A DNA stretch of 64,000 nucleotides, taken from assembly GCF_009389715.1 (NCBI RefSeq), contig NC_052400.1:18693674-18757673 (forward strand), given 5' to 3'. How positions within the stretch are numbered: the stretch's first letter is position 1; the number at the start of each line of letters is the position of its first letter. A program made the translations under genes and the position numbers. The notes under the pieces were generated by a model. That model saw only the letters and a list, made by a program, of their open reading frames with translations. It searched no databases and had not been told where the DNA came from. Shown piece by piece: positions 11,308 to 22,523 of the stretch. Source of the DNA: Phoenix dactylifera. Lineage: Eukaryota > Streptophyta > Magnoliopsida > Arecales > Arecaceae.

Positions 11308-13629
11308 ATGCCTTATAAGAAGAAGAAAGGAGGAAAGCCCCGCCAACCCCCGCCGCGAGCCCCAGAACAACCACTCCTCCGTCTCCCCCCAAATCCTACC
11401 ATGCTCCAAGATCCCCCTCCCCAGCCCCAACACCAATCCCAGTCTCCGGCCAGGGAAGAAGAAGCCGCCACACGGCCTCCGCCGCCGCCGGCGCCTCCGC
11501 AAGATGTAGAAGACGGAGGAGCAAGGGAAGAGGAGCCCCAGGCCGCGGCGGCCTCCCCTCCTCCCCCTCCCGACGTCGCCGCACCGGAGCTCCCGGTCCC
11601 TAACCCTGCTCCGGCCTCCCGGAAACCACTCGGCAAACGGAAGAAACCCTTGACGGAGAAGCAGCGGGCCGCGGTCCAGCAGAAGGCCGCCCTCCTCAAA
11701 GAGAATCTCCGCCCTTTCCCCTTCGTCCCCGAGAAAACCCTAGATCTGTCCAAGCACGAGCAGCTCTTCCGCTCCCTGGGGCTCTGGGACTTCGCCCACG
11801 TCCAGGTGGACCGCGAGATCCGCTCCGATTTCCTCATAGCTCTCATCGCCCACTACGATCCCCCTAACCGCAGGAGCTTCGTCAACGATGTCCGGTTCTC
11901 CGTCAGCCGTGCCGATCTTGCCCGGGCTCTGTTGCTCCCCGTCAAGAAGGAGAAAGCCGGTGCTTTGGAGGGCGGCGACTCCCAGCAGGAGCTTTTCTCG
12001 AGGGAGGAGTCGGTCACGGCCATAATGGACTTCATGTCGACCTATATGCTGTTCCAGTTCCAGGATGATGCGTGCATACTACCGGCGGAGGTCGTGACGG
12101 TGACCCGGATGGTGAAGGAGGGTCAGTCGCAGAAGGTGGATTGGGCGGGATTGATGTGGAGTTTCGTGGAGAAAGAGCTCTTGGAGGTGCCAAAATCTGG
12201 GGATTGCTACTATGCTTCGCACCTCCAGTGTTTGATGAAACACCAGCAGCCCGGGTTGTTTGAAGATGAAGCAGAACCCAAGTATGAGCCTGTCCCTGAG
12301 CCTGAGCATGAGATAGAGTCTGAGCCTAAGCCTGAGCCCTCCACTGAAATTCCTATGGAAGAAGAGGAAGTACCTATGGAAGAAGAGGAAGATGATGCAG
12401 ATGATGGTGTAACAAGGACTCGAAGTTTAGAGGATTTTTCAGATGCCGGTCATGAGAAGCATGGGCCTGGGTTGAGTTTGGGACTTGGTGGGGATGCGGA
12501 TGTGGATGTTATGGATAGTTTTGAAGAGTGTAAGGAGGGAGATGAGGAGCAGTGGCTTCCAGAGGAAAGGAATGAGGGTGTTGATCATTGCTTGCGTCGC
12601 TGCAGCTCGAGTGCTGGTCGGGGTATGGAGTTTGAAAATTTGACTAAAGAAGCTGGGGAAGCGAGAGCGGAAGAAGGCTATGTTGATGATATATCTGCAA
12701 AGTTTGCTTCTTTGGAGAGACTAACTTCAACTGACCTACTCCAAGCAATGGACACGGTTAATGTTCCCTATAGTCTGCCTGTGAATACCCTTGACCCTTC
12801 TTCTGGAGAATTTTTGGCAATGAGAGCTGATGGAGCTGATGCTCAGAAGACCATGTCGCTAAACCATGGACCAGGCAGTTCTTTCTTCTTTGGGAATAAT
12901 GGCAAAAGGCAAATTGGGGAGATTGATGATGATGAGGACGGCGATGATGAGGACATTCACCAGTTTGCCCAAAACAATCATCAAAAGAGGATGAGAAGTG
13001 GTGGACTTTGGGAACGTGCACCATCGGATTTTGAGACATGCGTGGAACAAGTCCAGAGCTGTATGGCAAAGGCTAAAATTCTTTTTGCAGAGAAAGAGCA
13101 GGCTTGCATGAATGCCCAACTGGAGCTGCAGTACATGCACCAGATGCTTCAGCAGAAGGATCAGATCATCCACTCCTTGGAGAAGACAAGGGTGGAAGAG
13201 CAACAGAAGTGGCAGCTGGAGGCTCACCGATATGAGCATGAGCTCAACGTGATGGCCCAACTGGTTTTCGGTTATAAGAAGGCTTTGAGGGAAACCCGCA
13301 TCGCATTTGCAGAGTATAGAAAGAAGTTTCCACAGGGCGATGAGCCTCTTTACAAAGATGTTGGTGGGACTGGTGGTATGGTTCTTAGTACTAGGGAGTT
13401 GGAAAGACAACGGCTGCAGAAAGAGGAGGAAATGCGTTTTGCTGTAGCTGAGATGATAAATAATTTTCAAAAGGACTGGCTGGGTAAGCTTGACCAATAT
13501 GCTTCATTTCTTGCAGTGTTGACTAAGAGGATTATGGAACTTGAAGGAGAAATCAGGCTTCTAAAAGAAAATTTTGCTGCAATTAAGGGTTCAAAGACCC
13601 AAGCCCTCCAAGGTACTTGCTCCACATGA
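11308..13629 (+). CDS. Unknown plant protein, acidic middle and coiled-coil C-terminus
   Basis: A single uninterrupted frame of 773 residues with strong coding character, GC-rich at its 5' end. In order: a basic start (MPYKKKKGGK), a proline-rich low-complexity region (about 10-100), a basic patch (GKRKKPLTEKQ, about 108-120, possible nuclear signal), then a folded-looking globular part (about 130-310) with KTLDLSKHEQLFRSLGLWDF and SFVNDVRFSVSRADLARALL. An acidic stretch of Glu/Pro repeats follows (about 325-370). After more acidic, Ser-rich sequence, heptad-like helices rich in Gln, Glu and Lys run from about 575 to 760. I do not recognise the family. Nuclear location and self-association are inference only. 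A GT lies at the Q-G codons near the end, so a spliced isoform with another C-terminus is possible, but the simple reading stops at 13627-13629. Confidence 0.85.
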   Translation: MPYKKKKGGKPRQPPPRAPEQPLLRLPPNPTMLQDPPPQPQHQSQSPAREEEAATRPPPPPAPPQDVEDGGAREEEPQAAAASPPPPPDVAAPELPVPNPAPASRKPLGKRKKPLTEKQRAAVQQKAALLKENLRPFPFVPEKTLDLSKHEQLFRSLGLWDFAHVQVDREIRSDFLIALIAHYDPPNRRSFVNDVRFSVSRADLARALLLPVKKEKAGALEGGDSQQELFSREESVTAIMDFMSTYMLFQFQDDACILPAEVVTVTRMVKEGQSQKVDWAGLMWSFVEKELLEVPKSGDCYYASHLQCLMKHQQPGLFEDEAEPKYEPVPEPEHEIESEPKPEPSTEIPMEEEEVPMEEEEDDADDGVTRTRSLEDFSDAGHEKHGPGLSLGLGGDADVDVMDSFEECKEGDEEQWLPEERNEGVDHCLRRCSSSAGRGMEFENLTKEAGEARAEEGYVDDISAKFASLERLTSTDLLQAMDTVNVPYSLPVNTLDPSSGEFLAMRADGADAQKTMSLNHGPGSSFFFGNNGKRQIGEIDDDEDGDDEDIHQFAQNNHQKRMRSGGLWERAPSDFETCVEQVQSCMAKAKILFAEKEQACMNAQLELQYMHQMLQQKDQIIHSLEKTRVEEQQKWQLEAHRYEHELNVMAQLVFGYKKALRETRIAFAEYRKKFPQGDEPLYKDVGGTGGMVLSTRELERQRLQKEEEMRFAVAEMINNFQKDWLGKLDQYASFLAVLTKRIMELEGEIRLLKENFAAIKGSKTQALQGTCST

Positions 13630-13983
13630 CTTGTCTGGAGGAACCTTGTCTTATGCCGCACATGGAACCGACGGTCTCGTCAAGTATGTCCATGTTTATT
13701 AATATTTAAAGAATGATCCTCTTAGTTCTCTCTGTTATTTAACAAAATATTTGTTAATGAGTCTTCAACTAATGCTTTTTATCATATAATTAGTATCACG
13801 ACTCAAACAGGATATTTTTCATTCCTAAAATATGTATTTTGAATTGCTAGCATGGCATGCTTGTTTATTTGTGTATAGGAGGTATTTATCCATATTGCAC
13901 ACAACTTTAGAGAGATTTTATAATGCATTAGCGTGGTGATGCAAAGTATCTGTACCTTTTTCTATTTGAAAATATTGGTCTTT
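13630..13983 (+). other. 3' flank of the coiled-coil gene
   Basis: AT-rich sequence directly after the stop, probably the 3' UTR. No canonical polyadenylation signal stands out. Confidence 0.4.
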
Positions 13984-14560
13984 ATTTTCGTAGCTTAGTG
14001 TTCACAGTTGTCCTTCAATGTGTTGTTTTAGTGGTCTTTAAAATAGTTGATGACTTGTGGTTTGGGTTACTATCAAGTCGAATTAATGCCATTTCTGCAA
14101 ATCATTTTGATGGAACTCTCCTTGACAACTGAGAACACATCATCTAAGGTCAAAAGGGTTTCTGTACCATCAAGATCAATCATGCTTTAAAGTTATTTTG
14201 TGCCAGTTGATGGGGACTGCCAACATCACCCAATTTGTTTTCGTAGCTTAGTGTTCATAGTTGTCCGTCAACATGTTGTTTTAGAGGCCTTTAAAATAGT
14301 TAATGACTTGTGATTTGGGTTACTAGAAAATCTTTAGAGTAAATACCTGATTCGGATTCAGCAGGTCTTTTTGTCTTCTTCAACCAATTATGGCATCCCT
14401 TCTTTCCAATTAATGCCATTGTTGCAAATTATCTTGAGGGAACTCTCCTTGACAACTGAAGACACGTCATCTAAGGTCAAAAAGGTTTCTGTACCATCAA
14501 GATCAATCATGCTTTAAAGTTATTTTGCGCCAGTTGATGGGCACTGCCGACGTCACCCAA
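13984..14560. repeat. Direct tandem duplication, about 250-325 bp units
   Basis: Unit 1 (13984-14232) and unit 2 (14237-14560) both open with TTTTCGTAGCTTAGTGTTCA and end with a GTTGATGGG(G/C)ACTGCC(A/G)AC block. Unit 2 carries about 75 extra bases in its middle. Differences are scattered, so the duplication is not very recent. There is no coding frame. Confidence 0.9.
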
Positions 14561-17292
14561 AGTTCTGGAGCCATCTGCTTGGTTTTTCAGGTTGAAGTTG
14601 ATTTCACACGATTCACCAATCTGGGTTGGTAGTGGTCACAACCTTCCCACACTCTCCATATTATCCTTATAATTTCTTTGTTTTGATTGGATTACTCCAT
14701 TTTACTGAAATTTGACATGATAGAAAACTAATTTTTTCTTACGCATGGGTTCAATATTTGCTTTACCATTTAAGTTACTTAATACGCTTCTGTGTGGATA
14801 CCAACATTTTTGATTGCTTGTTGGCTTCTCAAATGGCTTCACCATTTATTGGAGAACCATTGCATGTGTGTCCTGATGATATTCATATGTGATTTCTTTA
14901 TACAATTTAAATTGTTTACATCATGATTTCCCATTTGCGAACCTAATAGGATAGCACTGAAGAGAGGTTCTTTTTTGATAAATGTGGAAGGGATGCTTTT
15001 ACTTAAACTAGCATCAGAATGTTGACCAATATGATGTCAAAGCTTCACTACGTTGGTATGTGAGGTATTGCCTTCTTTTGTGGTTTTGCATAACACCAAA
15101 TATTTTCTCATTCCAATTTGGCTATGGTTACTATTACAGCAGTCATCCCTGGGTATGGGAACCTTTTATTTGAGGTGTCAAACCCACTTCATATGGTTTC
15201 ACTTGCTTCCGCTGCTCTTGAGCTTTCAATTCGATATTGTTGTAGATCATGACCATTGCTGTTTCATAAGAACCATTTCAAGCTTGATAAGGGATTAGGA
15301 AAGATGGAGTTACCAGCAAGATTTGGATAATAGTGAAAGTTATTTGGAAGGGAGAGAATCTCTAAGGTTGTGTGGTTAGAACCAGTTGCTTGTATCTTTC
15401 ATCAAGCAAGTATATTTTGTGTGAGGATGCTTCTTTGATGAGATTTTTGATATGGTATGCAATATTTCCTTATTTGGTTCTGCTACAAACTTTCCTAATT
15501 TTCATGGTCTTGCATATGGTCCAAGCAAATTTTAAATTTTTGGTTGAAACCTGGTTGAAATAAGATTGAAATTTCAGTTTCGGCTGAGTGGTGGTCGGTT
15601 TCAGCCAAAATGATTTTAGTTGGCTAGAGATTATGTCTCATTTTGGGGATGTTTCTCCATTCTTTTTGGTATTTGGTGTTGCTCTAAAATTTTTAAGAAA
15701 AAGCTAGCACCTTGTAGCTGCAGAGAATATTTTTAGGCTGTCGGAAGACTTCTTTAACAAAAACTCGGAAAGAAAAGGGTCTGTGTAGTATAGCGAGCCT
15801 CCTAAATAATGAAATTCAGAAGATATAATCTTAATTATGCTAGATCTTAGCTAAATCTTAAAGGCACTTAACTGATATATATCTAATTATGGTATCTTTA
15901 ATATCAGCTAGATTATAGATTTTTTTGCTGGTACTTGGTGATTGATATAATGTTTGTCATTATATCCAATCTTCATACTCATATGATTCTATCTTACTGC
16001 ATTTAACTTTTAAAGCTACATTATTTGGTGTTTTAAGAATCAATTGTTGTCAAAACAATTGAATGAACAAATTTTATGACATCTTCTTTGATTCTTAACA
16101 ATTTTTCTGGTAATATGGTTCTTCATACTTTTACTCTTTTAGTCAAAAAAAATACCAGAACTATGAAAACTAAGATTACAAGCAATGCAGCATAATTTAA
16201 AATCATGTAATATATGTAACATATATTGAATATGTTGGCCCTACAAATGATTCATTCGTTGCATGACCAGTTATCTTGAGAAGGATTTTCACTGCTGAAT
16301 ATCTTTTTAGAAAGGGGTCATGGATGCTTGGCAAAAGAGGGTGTGAAGGGAAAACACATGATGGATATGGTGTCAGGGGATGAGAATGTGCTTTCCATTT
16401 CTGGCAGGCTTGAAATGGATAGGAAGAAGCGGTGAAGTAGTTTCCACGGACAACACTAATTAGTAGGAAAATAAAGATATTAGTGCATGCTTATGCAAAA
16501 CTTTAGCCACCCCTCAGGTTCATGAAATATTATGAGGAAATCAGAAAAGTACAAGGAGATCAATTTAGGTAATATGTGCAAGAGGAAAATCCAGGGAAGA
16601 GGTTGACAGGGGTCCCTTGGATAATAAAATAGGGTGATGTGGCTGAACATTAAACAGTGTTCATCAAGAAATCACCCATCGAAGACTATATACCTGTATT
16701 AATCATGATCCAGTTTTGATTTTCTAGGGATATATTATGCCATATTTTATATAAACTAATTTGGATAGCTATGTACCAGTGACCTTTAAACTACATACTT
16801 GGATAAGTTCTTAGGTTTTGTATGTTTGCTACCTTTGACATTTCAAGTAAAAGTTACAAGACTTGAGATATTATATTTATTAGGATGTTGACTGGTAAAT
16901 GGATGGTTCAAGTTCGTGATAAGCATCCCATAGATGAAGATTTAGGGATGGATGTGTGGCAAAATCAGAAAAATTGCATTTAAACAAGCAGTTGATGGAA
17001 GTCTAAGAGTTTCTCTAACTGTGTGTTTTGGTGTTTAACTAAATAAGATGGTAATAATATGGCAAAGGAATTCTCCAGGGGCTCCAGTAGATGGAGTGTC
17101 TTAGATTTGTATCAGAGGGTCATGTAAGAAAAGAAAACAAATGTAACATAATAATGAAAGGAAATGTGCAAAGGTTATTGACAGTGGATATAGCCTTACT
17201 GGTTATCGATAGTTAAAGAGGCTTCAGAAGCCAAACCAAAACAGTTGGAATGGACTTGTTGGTTCTGGTTTTGGTATTTTGCGGTGCAATGA
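14561..17292. other. AT-rich intergenic DNA
   Basis: Short open frames (such as 15053-15298 on +) carry no recognisable domain. No gene, RNA or complete element was seen. Confidence 0.5.
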
Positions 17293-17720
17293 AAAGACAA
17301 TTGCAAAGAATAATTAGCTCCCTAGGCAATTGATACGGTGAGGTTTCTTGGGCATTGCAGAGAATAATTAGCTCCCTAGGCAATTGATACGGTGAGGTTT
17401 TCTTGGGCACTTGATGGAGTGAGGTTTTCTTTATGTCGGGAGAGGTGATCTTGGTGTGCTTTGATGTAATCAAGTTTTCTTGATGTTTGGAGAGTTGCTT
17501 TTGGTGTGCCTCATTGTAGTGAAGCTTCTTGATGTTTGCAACCCTATAACATTCTCCATTGTGTAAGTGGTTCAAAATTCTAGTATGCTTGATGTCAAGA
17601 GAGGCATTCTTAGTGTTCCTTGACGTAATCAAGAAAACTTGATGTTTGGAGAGTTGCTTTTGGTGTGCCTCATTGTAGTGAAGTTTTCTTGATGTTTGCA
17701 ACCCTGCTAACATTTTCCTT
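17293..17720. repeat. Nested direct repeats with periods divisible by three
   Basis: A 54-bp unit around AATAATTAGCTCCCTAGGC occurs at about 17309 and 17363. A longer unit around GATGTTTGGAGAGTTGC occurs at about 17482 and 17641, 159 bp apart. Because both periods are multiples of three, the minus strand stays open from 17866 to 17213 (217 codons) with repeated peptide blocks such as HYNEAHQKQLSKHQ. I treat this as a repeat rather than a gene, because there is no domain, no splice evidence and codon use is AT-rich. Confidence 0.8.
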
Positions 17721-18965
17721 TGTGTAACCGGTTTGAAATTCAGTAACATTGGTAGTTGGCATGGCCTATTTATTATTCTCCATGGCCCCTTTCTTTCATT
17801 TATTTTTATGAGTTTTTGTTGCTTGAAAAGAATAAGGAGAAAGAATGCAGAAGAAAGCCGTGACATCTGAGTTATCTATTTCCCTTTTTTTATTTTATTT
17901 TATTAACTACTACAAGGATCTGGGAGGGCTTTAGCAAGGAGGTGTACCTGAGTTTGTGTTGAAGGATGTAGGGAAGAGGTGGGGAAGTTCAAAGGGAACA
18001 TAGATGGAAGTTGGGAAAAAAAATAGGGAGTTTGCAAATATGGGTGGCCTGGAATAAGCACTTAACAAATGAGAATCTGTGAAGCCAACTCGAAATAGTT
18101 GAGAGTGAGTGAATTTAATTGATAGGGAGGATTCCTGACCTGTTGCAGGAAGGGGCATAGTGCAGGCGGATCTTTTGCCTGTGTGATATTGTTGCAGTTG
18201 ATCAGCCCTTGACAACTGACAATTGGTGGAGCAAAGATCAGTTTCTCAGCATGCATCTTGTTTGTATGGCTAGTTTGTTTAAATAATATAATACATTCAA
18301 TTTCTTGTCTCATATGGCTTTCTGCAAATTAATTCATTGGGTGAAGTTAATATCTCTCCCAGACTTGAGGAACCAGTATAATTGCAGTCTTAGTTGAATT
18401 TATGCTCTTTTGTGAGTTTTCTTCATCAAGATGAATAGTTTATTTTTCTGATAACATCTTCAGAGGTTTGAGCTGCAAGGTCCAAATTTTTTAGCCCCTT
18501 TTGTAAGTTTGTCATTAACAAATATAATGTCCAAATGGAGAGCACAATCTGTTTCAGAAAATTTCCAGAGGTCACAAGAATGACCTTGTTTCAAATTAAA
18601 GATGTTTACTGTAAGCTTAGGAGATCATCTCTTGCAGATGCATCAAGGATTATGGCCAATTTTTGGTCATGGAGCCATTAACCCCTAGTATTACAAGCAG
18701 GCACTGAAATTTGTACATAATTCATTTCATGATATATTTACCTGGACAACTATTTTGTTTTTCCGTTGTATAATTTTCCTAGAATGCTAATCTATTCGGC
18801 TTAGAGATTAAGTATTACCATGGTTTCGCATACCAGTTTTGAAGCAGACAAGTTTTGAACTTTTTGCCAAAAATAAAGTCTATCTTGTGTATTTGGAAAG
18901 TAAATCAGCTCCTCAGTAAAATTAACTTTGAAGTTCTAGCATATCTATTATGGACCATGATTTTT
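17721..18965. other. Intergenic DNA
   Basis: No supported gene or RNA. Short minus-strand open frames near 17931-18313 overlap each other and have no domain. Confidence 0.45.
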
Positions 18966-19155
18966 GTCTCAATCATGGTATGCTGTACCGTAACATACCG
19001 TGTGGTACCGGGCATACCGTACTGTACCGGTACTGGTACTAGTGGCGTACTGACACTCGAGACGCTAGGCGTACTGCGTACCGTACCGTACCAACAATAT
19101 GATAGTATGGCATCAGTACGGGTCCGGTACCGGTACGGCGAATCTTGGTCTCAAT
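18966..19155. repeat. GTACCG-rich palindromic insert flanked by an 8-bp repeat
   Basis: About 174 bp (18974-19147) packed with GTACCG and CGGTAC in both orientations sits in otherwise AT-rich DNA. It is bounded on both sides by GTCTCAAT (18966-18973 and 19148-19155), as expected for a target duplication. Many short inverted repeats allow extensive hairpins. It encodes nothing. It could be a small non-autonomous DNA element or a foldback repeat; the 8-bp duplication would fit a hAT-type or Mutator-like mechanism, but terminal inverted repeats are not clean. Confidence 0.6.
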
Positions 19156-19210
19156 TAACATTTCGTTCTAGGTTTGGAACCTGTTCATGAGTAAAGATTT
19201 ACTCTTTCAC

Positions 19211-19438
19211 AATTATACCTTCCATATCAGATCTGATCCCAGCAATCTGCTCATGCTTACATTGCTTCCTGAAGGCAGCTTCCTAAGATAAAACCAACAC
19301 TCTATTAGACATGTTTAAGGTAGAGATGAATTGTACCTTCCATATCAGATCTGTGATCCTGGCAATCTTCTCATGCTTACATTACTTCCTGAAGGCAGCT
19401 TCCTAGGATAAAACCAACACTCTATTTGACATGTTTAA
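19211..19438. repeat. Tandem duplication, two units of about 109 bp
   Basis: Units at 19211-19319 and 19329-19438 share ACCTTCCATATCAGATCTG, CTTCCTGAAGGCAGCTTCCT and TTTGACATGTTTAA blocks with about ten differences. Non-coding. Confidence 0.9.
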
Positions 19439-19559
19439 TTTTTTTTGGTCCTATGGATTCTTGAATTCTCATATTTTATTCACTTGCATGTTCCAACCAC
19501 GGGTAACATCTTATGTTTCCTCTTGTTCTGAGAATTCTGAGAACTGTTATGGACAGGAA

Positions 19560-19733
19560 ACCCAGATGGGTATGCGTCAGGCTCCCTTTTTGTTGTCAGA
19601 CTGTTCATCATTTTTGCCCTTGGTCGTGGAATCAATACATATCGACATTCGGTAGGGAATCTGTCTCCATTTCTAGACCTCCTCATTGGGCAAGCCCTTA
19701 GGAGAAGGGCGCTAACCAGCTGAGCTAACAGCC
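19560..19733 (-). mobile_element. Possible tRNA-derived SINE head
   Basis: Read on the minus strand from 19733 there is GGCTGTTAGCTCAGCTGG, a good Pol III A box (TRGCNNAGYNGG). A weak B-box-like GGTCTAGAAAT follows about 38 bases after it. The spacing is tRNA-like, but the anticodon arm and T arm do not fold as a working tRNA. It looks like the 5' part of a tRNA-related SINE. I could not define the 3' end or target duplications, so the lower boundary is approximate. Confidence 0.4.
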
Positions 19734-22036
19734 GTTGGCTATGTCATGATTTTGTTAGTTGTTGCAAATGAATGATCTTTTGGGATGCATGGTAGATGCT
19801 AGTATCTGTGCTGACTTCATAGTATCATGCAGTGCTTTGGTTTTTCCTGCTGTGGTGATACTAGTGCATTGCAAGGTTCCCTGCAAGGCTCTTAGTTACA
19901 CTTCATCCATGTTCTCCAGATTTAAAGGATCTCCAGAATGACTATGTTTCTGTGGTGGCGATGCCTGTGCTGCATACATGATTGGCCTGTATGATGGGGG
20001 TTGTTCCTTGAGCCGAGTGGACTGTGCACTGCATGGCCCCCTGCTGTGTGTGACTGTCACTGCATGAGCCCAGGGAGGGCCACTAGGTGTCTGTTTCAGA
20101 AAATGCATTCATCCAGAACATTCCTGTATGTCTGCCTCGGCAAGATGTTTAATCACTATCATGGTTAAAAATTAACTTATGGCTTTGGTTGGGCTAAAGT
20201 GGTCTTGCATTCGCAGTGACATGGAATTATGTCTCAGATTATGCTAGTTTTTGGTTCTAAGTTCTGTTGGAAAGTGAAACGTGCAGTATGTACCTGATTT
20301 ATGTAATGGTAATACTGTTTGCATTCAGTTTAATATCTTCCCACATTATATGCATTAGATGCAGCTATATCTAGAATGCTGTAGCTTTGTCTGTCATAGT
20401 TAGAGAAATAAAGAACGCAACTCCGATGTAAGAGGGGAGTTCTTTAGTCTGTCGGTAGACTTCCGCTTAAGACATCTATGGGACGAACTCCAGAAATTTG
20501 TTAGGTCAGTTGTTCATCAGGACGTATTGAATCAGAGCTATTTTCCTGGGTGATTTCATGCAAGAACTTTTTATCCTCTGAGCAGATCACTTGCCAGAAC
20601 TTAATTCTTTTATCTTTGTACCTTATTCCTCTTGAATTTGGTGTGGATTGCTGTTTGTTTTTGTTCTTCTAAGCTCTCCTTTTTCTTCTTCTTCAATGCT
20701 GAAAGTTAGGGGAGATCTTTCCCACACATTATTTTATTATTAGACAAAACTTGCACAAGAAACGGGGTTGCATGCTAAACCTGATTAGATCCGCACAAAA
20801 AAGTTGGGAGCTGGTATTTCGTAACCAGCCTGTTTCAGATGTACCTGTTTTGAGTTCAGATTCGTGGACGGCTCGAGCATGTGTAATCGATATTTGCGCG
20901 CTGTCTTGAATTTGGTGAGCATCGCTTGTTGACATTTCTTAATTCGAGATTCTTGTCGTGGTGTCTGGTTTTGGCATGCCACACCCACTTTTCTCCTCTA
21001 TCAACATCTGTGGCGTTTCAAAGACCAATGCCATGCCGTCTTTCTTTTCCTCTGCCTCATGGAGGGATCCATTTTTTTATTAAATCCCAACTTACATGCC
21101 ATGTACTACCCTAGCTTCAAACCCGTTACATACAGAAAGATTCATATCTATTATGATTCTATACATGTATAGAAAGGTACACATATATATACACATAAAT
21201 GATGCATAAATGTTAATAAAGGAGTAAGATAAAAACTAGGATATTTGTTAAGCCTAAGAAGTGTAAGGCTGAAAAATGAGGATAGGCACCCCGGGGCTGC
21301 ACGTTAGGTGGAGATCTTGCCCGGCTAAAGCGAGCCTAACATCTATATCAAGAGGTGTCGAAAGCAGCATGGAGCTCAGCTTTAAGTTTAAAAAGGGAAG
21401 GATAATGGGGCTGCCTTATATCCTTGTTAAGAACTTCTTCCAGCTGGCTTATTCTTAAAATAAATGCAAGAAGAAAAATATTGTTTTTTTATCGTCAAGT
21501 ACAAATACAACTGCACATGGCACAACTAACTTGGACAACTGGATGGACATCCTTTATTGATGGGCCCTACCAAAACTGCTGTTGACCGTTATAATGGATT
21601 ATAACAGCCATTATTTGTCCTAAAAAGTACTATTAGACTTTTTTAGTATGAAAATGTTGACCGTTAGTTTTCCAATAATGTTTATTTGGTTAAAATTTAC
21701 AAAGTACAATCTCTCTTCGAGATAATTGATGCAGAAAAGTTTGAATATTGAAATAATAATATTTTATTTGGAGGAATAGTACAAATGAAGTGGCTGCTAT
21801 TTGCATTATAACGGAACGTTAGAATGTTAAATAACGAGTTAGAGCAGCCTTTTCTCCTTCCCTATTATAATAACATAAAGAGGAGGTAGTTCATCTTCTT
21901 GTTGGCTGAGATCCTTCATTCCTTGTTCCTCACAGGTCATTCACATGACCTTAGGAAAATTAGATTTGTATTAAAAAACAATTAGATCAAGTACAAAACA
22001 TCAAACAAGTGATTGGAGAGCTCTCCATATTCTTAC
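19734..22036. other. Intergenic DNA
   Basis: No gene recognised. The stretch 21580-21950 has a repeated TGTTGACCGTTA-type motif and a TATA-like TATTATAATAACATAA, giving a weak impression of a lone LTR fossil, but ends and target duplication could not be shown. Confidence 0.4.
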
Positions 22037-22039
22037 TAG

Positions 22040-22520
22040 GGGCTCGTTTGGTTCGCGGGAAGCATTTTCCTTCCTAGGAATATGATTCCTGGGAAACAAA
22101 TTCCTAGGAAGAGGATGCCTAGGAAAGTAATTTTGGCATGTTTGGTTGACCATGGGAAAGTGACAAATTTCCAAGGTACTTATGTTTGGTTGGCCATCCA
22201 CTTTCCTAGGAAAGTTATATATAATTCCTATTATGCCCTTAATAAAAATTAGGTTTTTAATGCCTCTTTAATGCTTCTTTAATGCTGAAAGGACTTTTTG
22301 GGAAAAAGTAAAAATGGAGTGATTCCCATCTCATGGGAAAGTAACTTTCCCATGTTTCTCATGGGAAAGACTTTCCCATGAAATGTGGGAATCACATTCC
22401 CATGGGAGTATAACTTTCCCTTCTCTCTCCTTTGAAAACTCCAACCAAACAAGAGGCATCTCATTACTTTCCCGTTGACCACACTTTCCCCCCTTCTTTT
22501 CCCGCGAACCAAACGAGCCC
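22040..22520. mobile_element. MITE, Tourist/PIF-Harbinger type
   Basis: The 481-bp element begins GGGCTCGTTTGGTTCGCG and ends with its exact reverse complement. The perfect terminal inverted repeats are about 22 bp. It is flanked on both sides by TAG (22037-22039 and 22521-22523), a 3-bp target duplication. The interior has many TTCCCATGGGAA-like inverted repeats and no coding frame. Three-base duplications and G-rich ends fit the PIF/Harbinger (Tourist) group. Intact ends and flanks suggest fairly recent insertion. Confidence 0.88.
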
Positions 22521-22523
22521 TAG

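Noticed and set aside
11313-11846. 177-codon minus-strand frame inside the coiled-coil gene
   Set aside because: Shadow of a GC-rich coding region; the + frame is longer, continuous and protein-like.
19690-19733. Functional tRNA gene on minus
   Set aside because: The A box is good, but the anticodon and T arms do not fold and the B box is weak; a SINE head fits better.
21580-21950. Solo LTR
   Set aside because: TATA-like and repeated motifs were seen, but I could not show matching ends or a target duplication.
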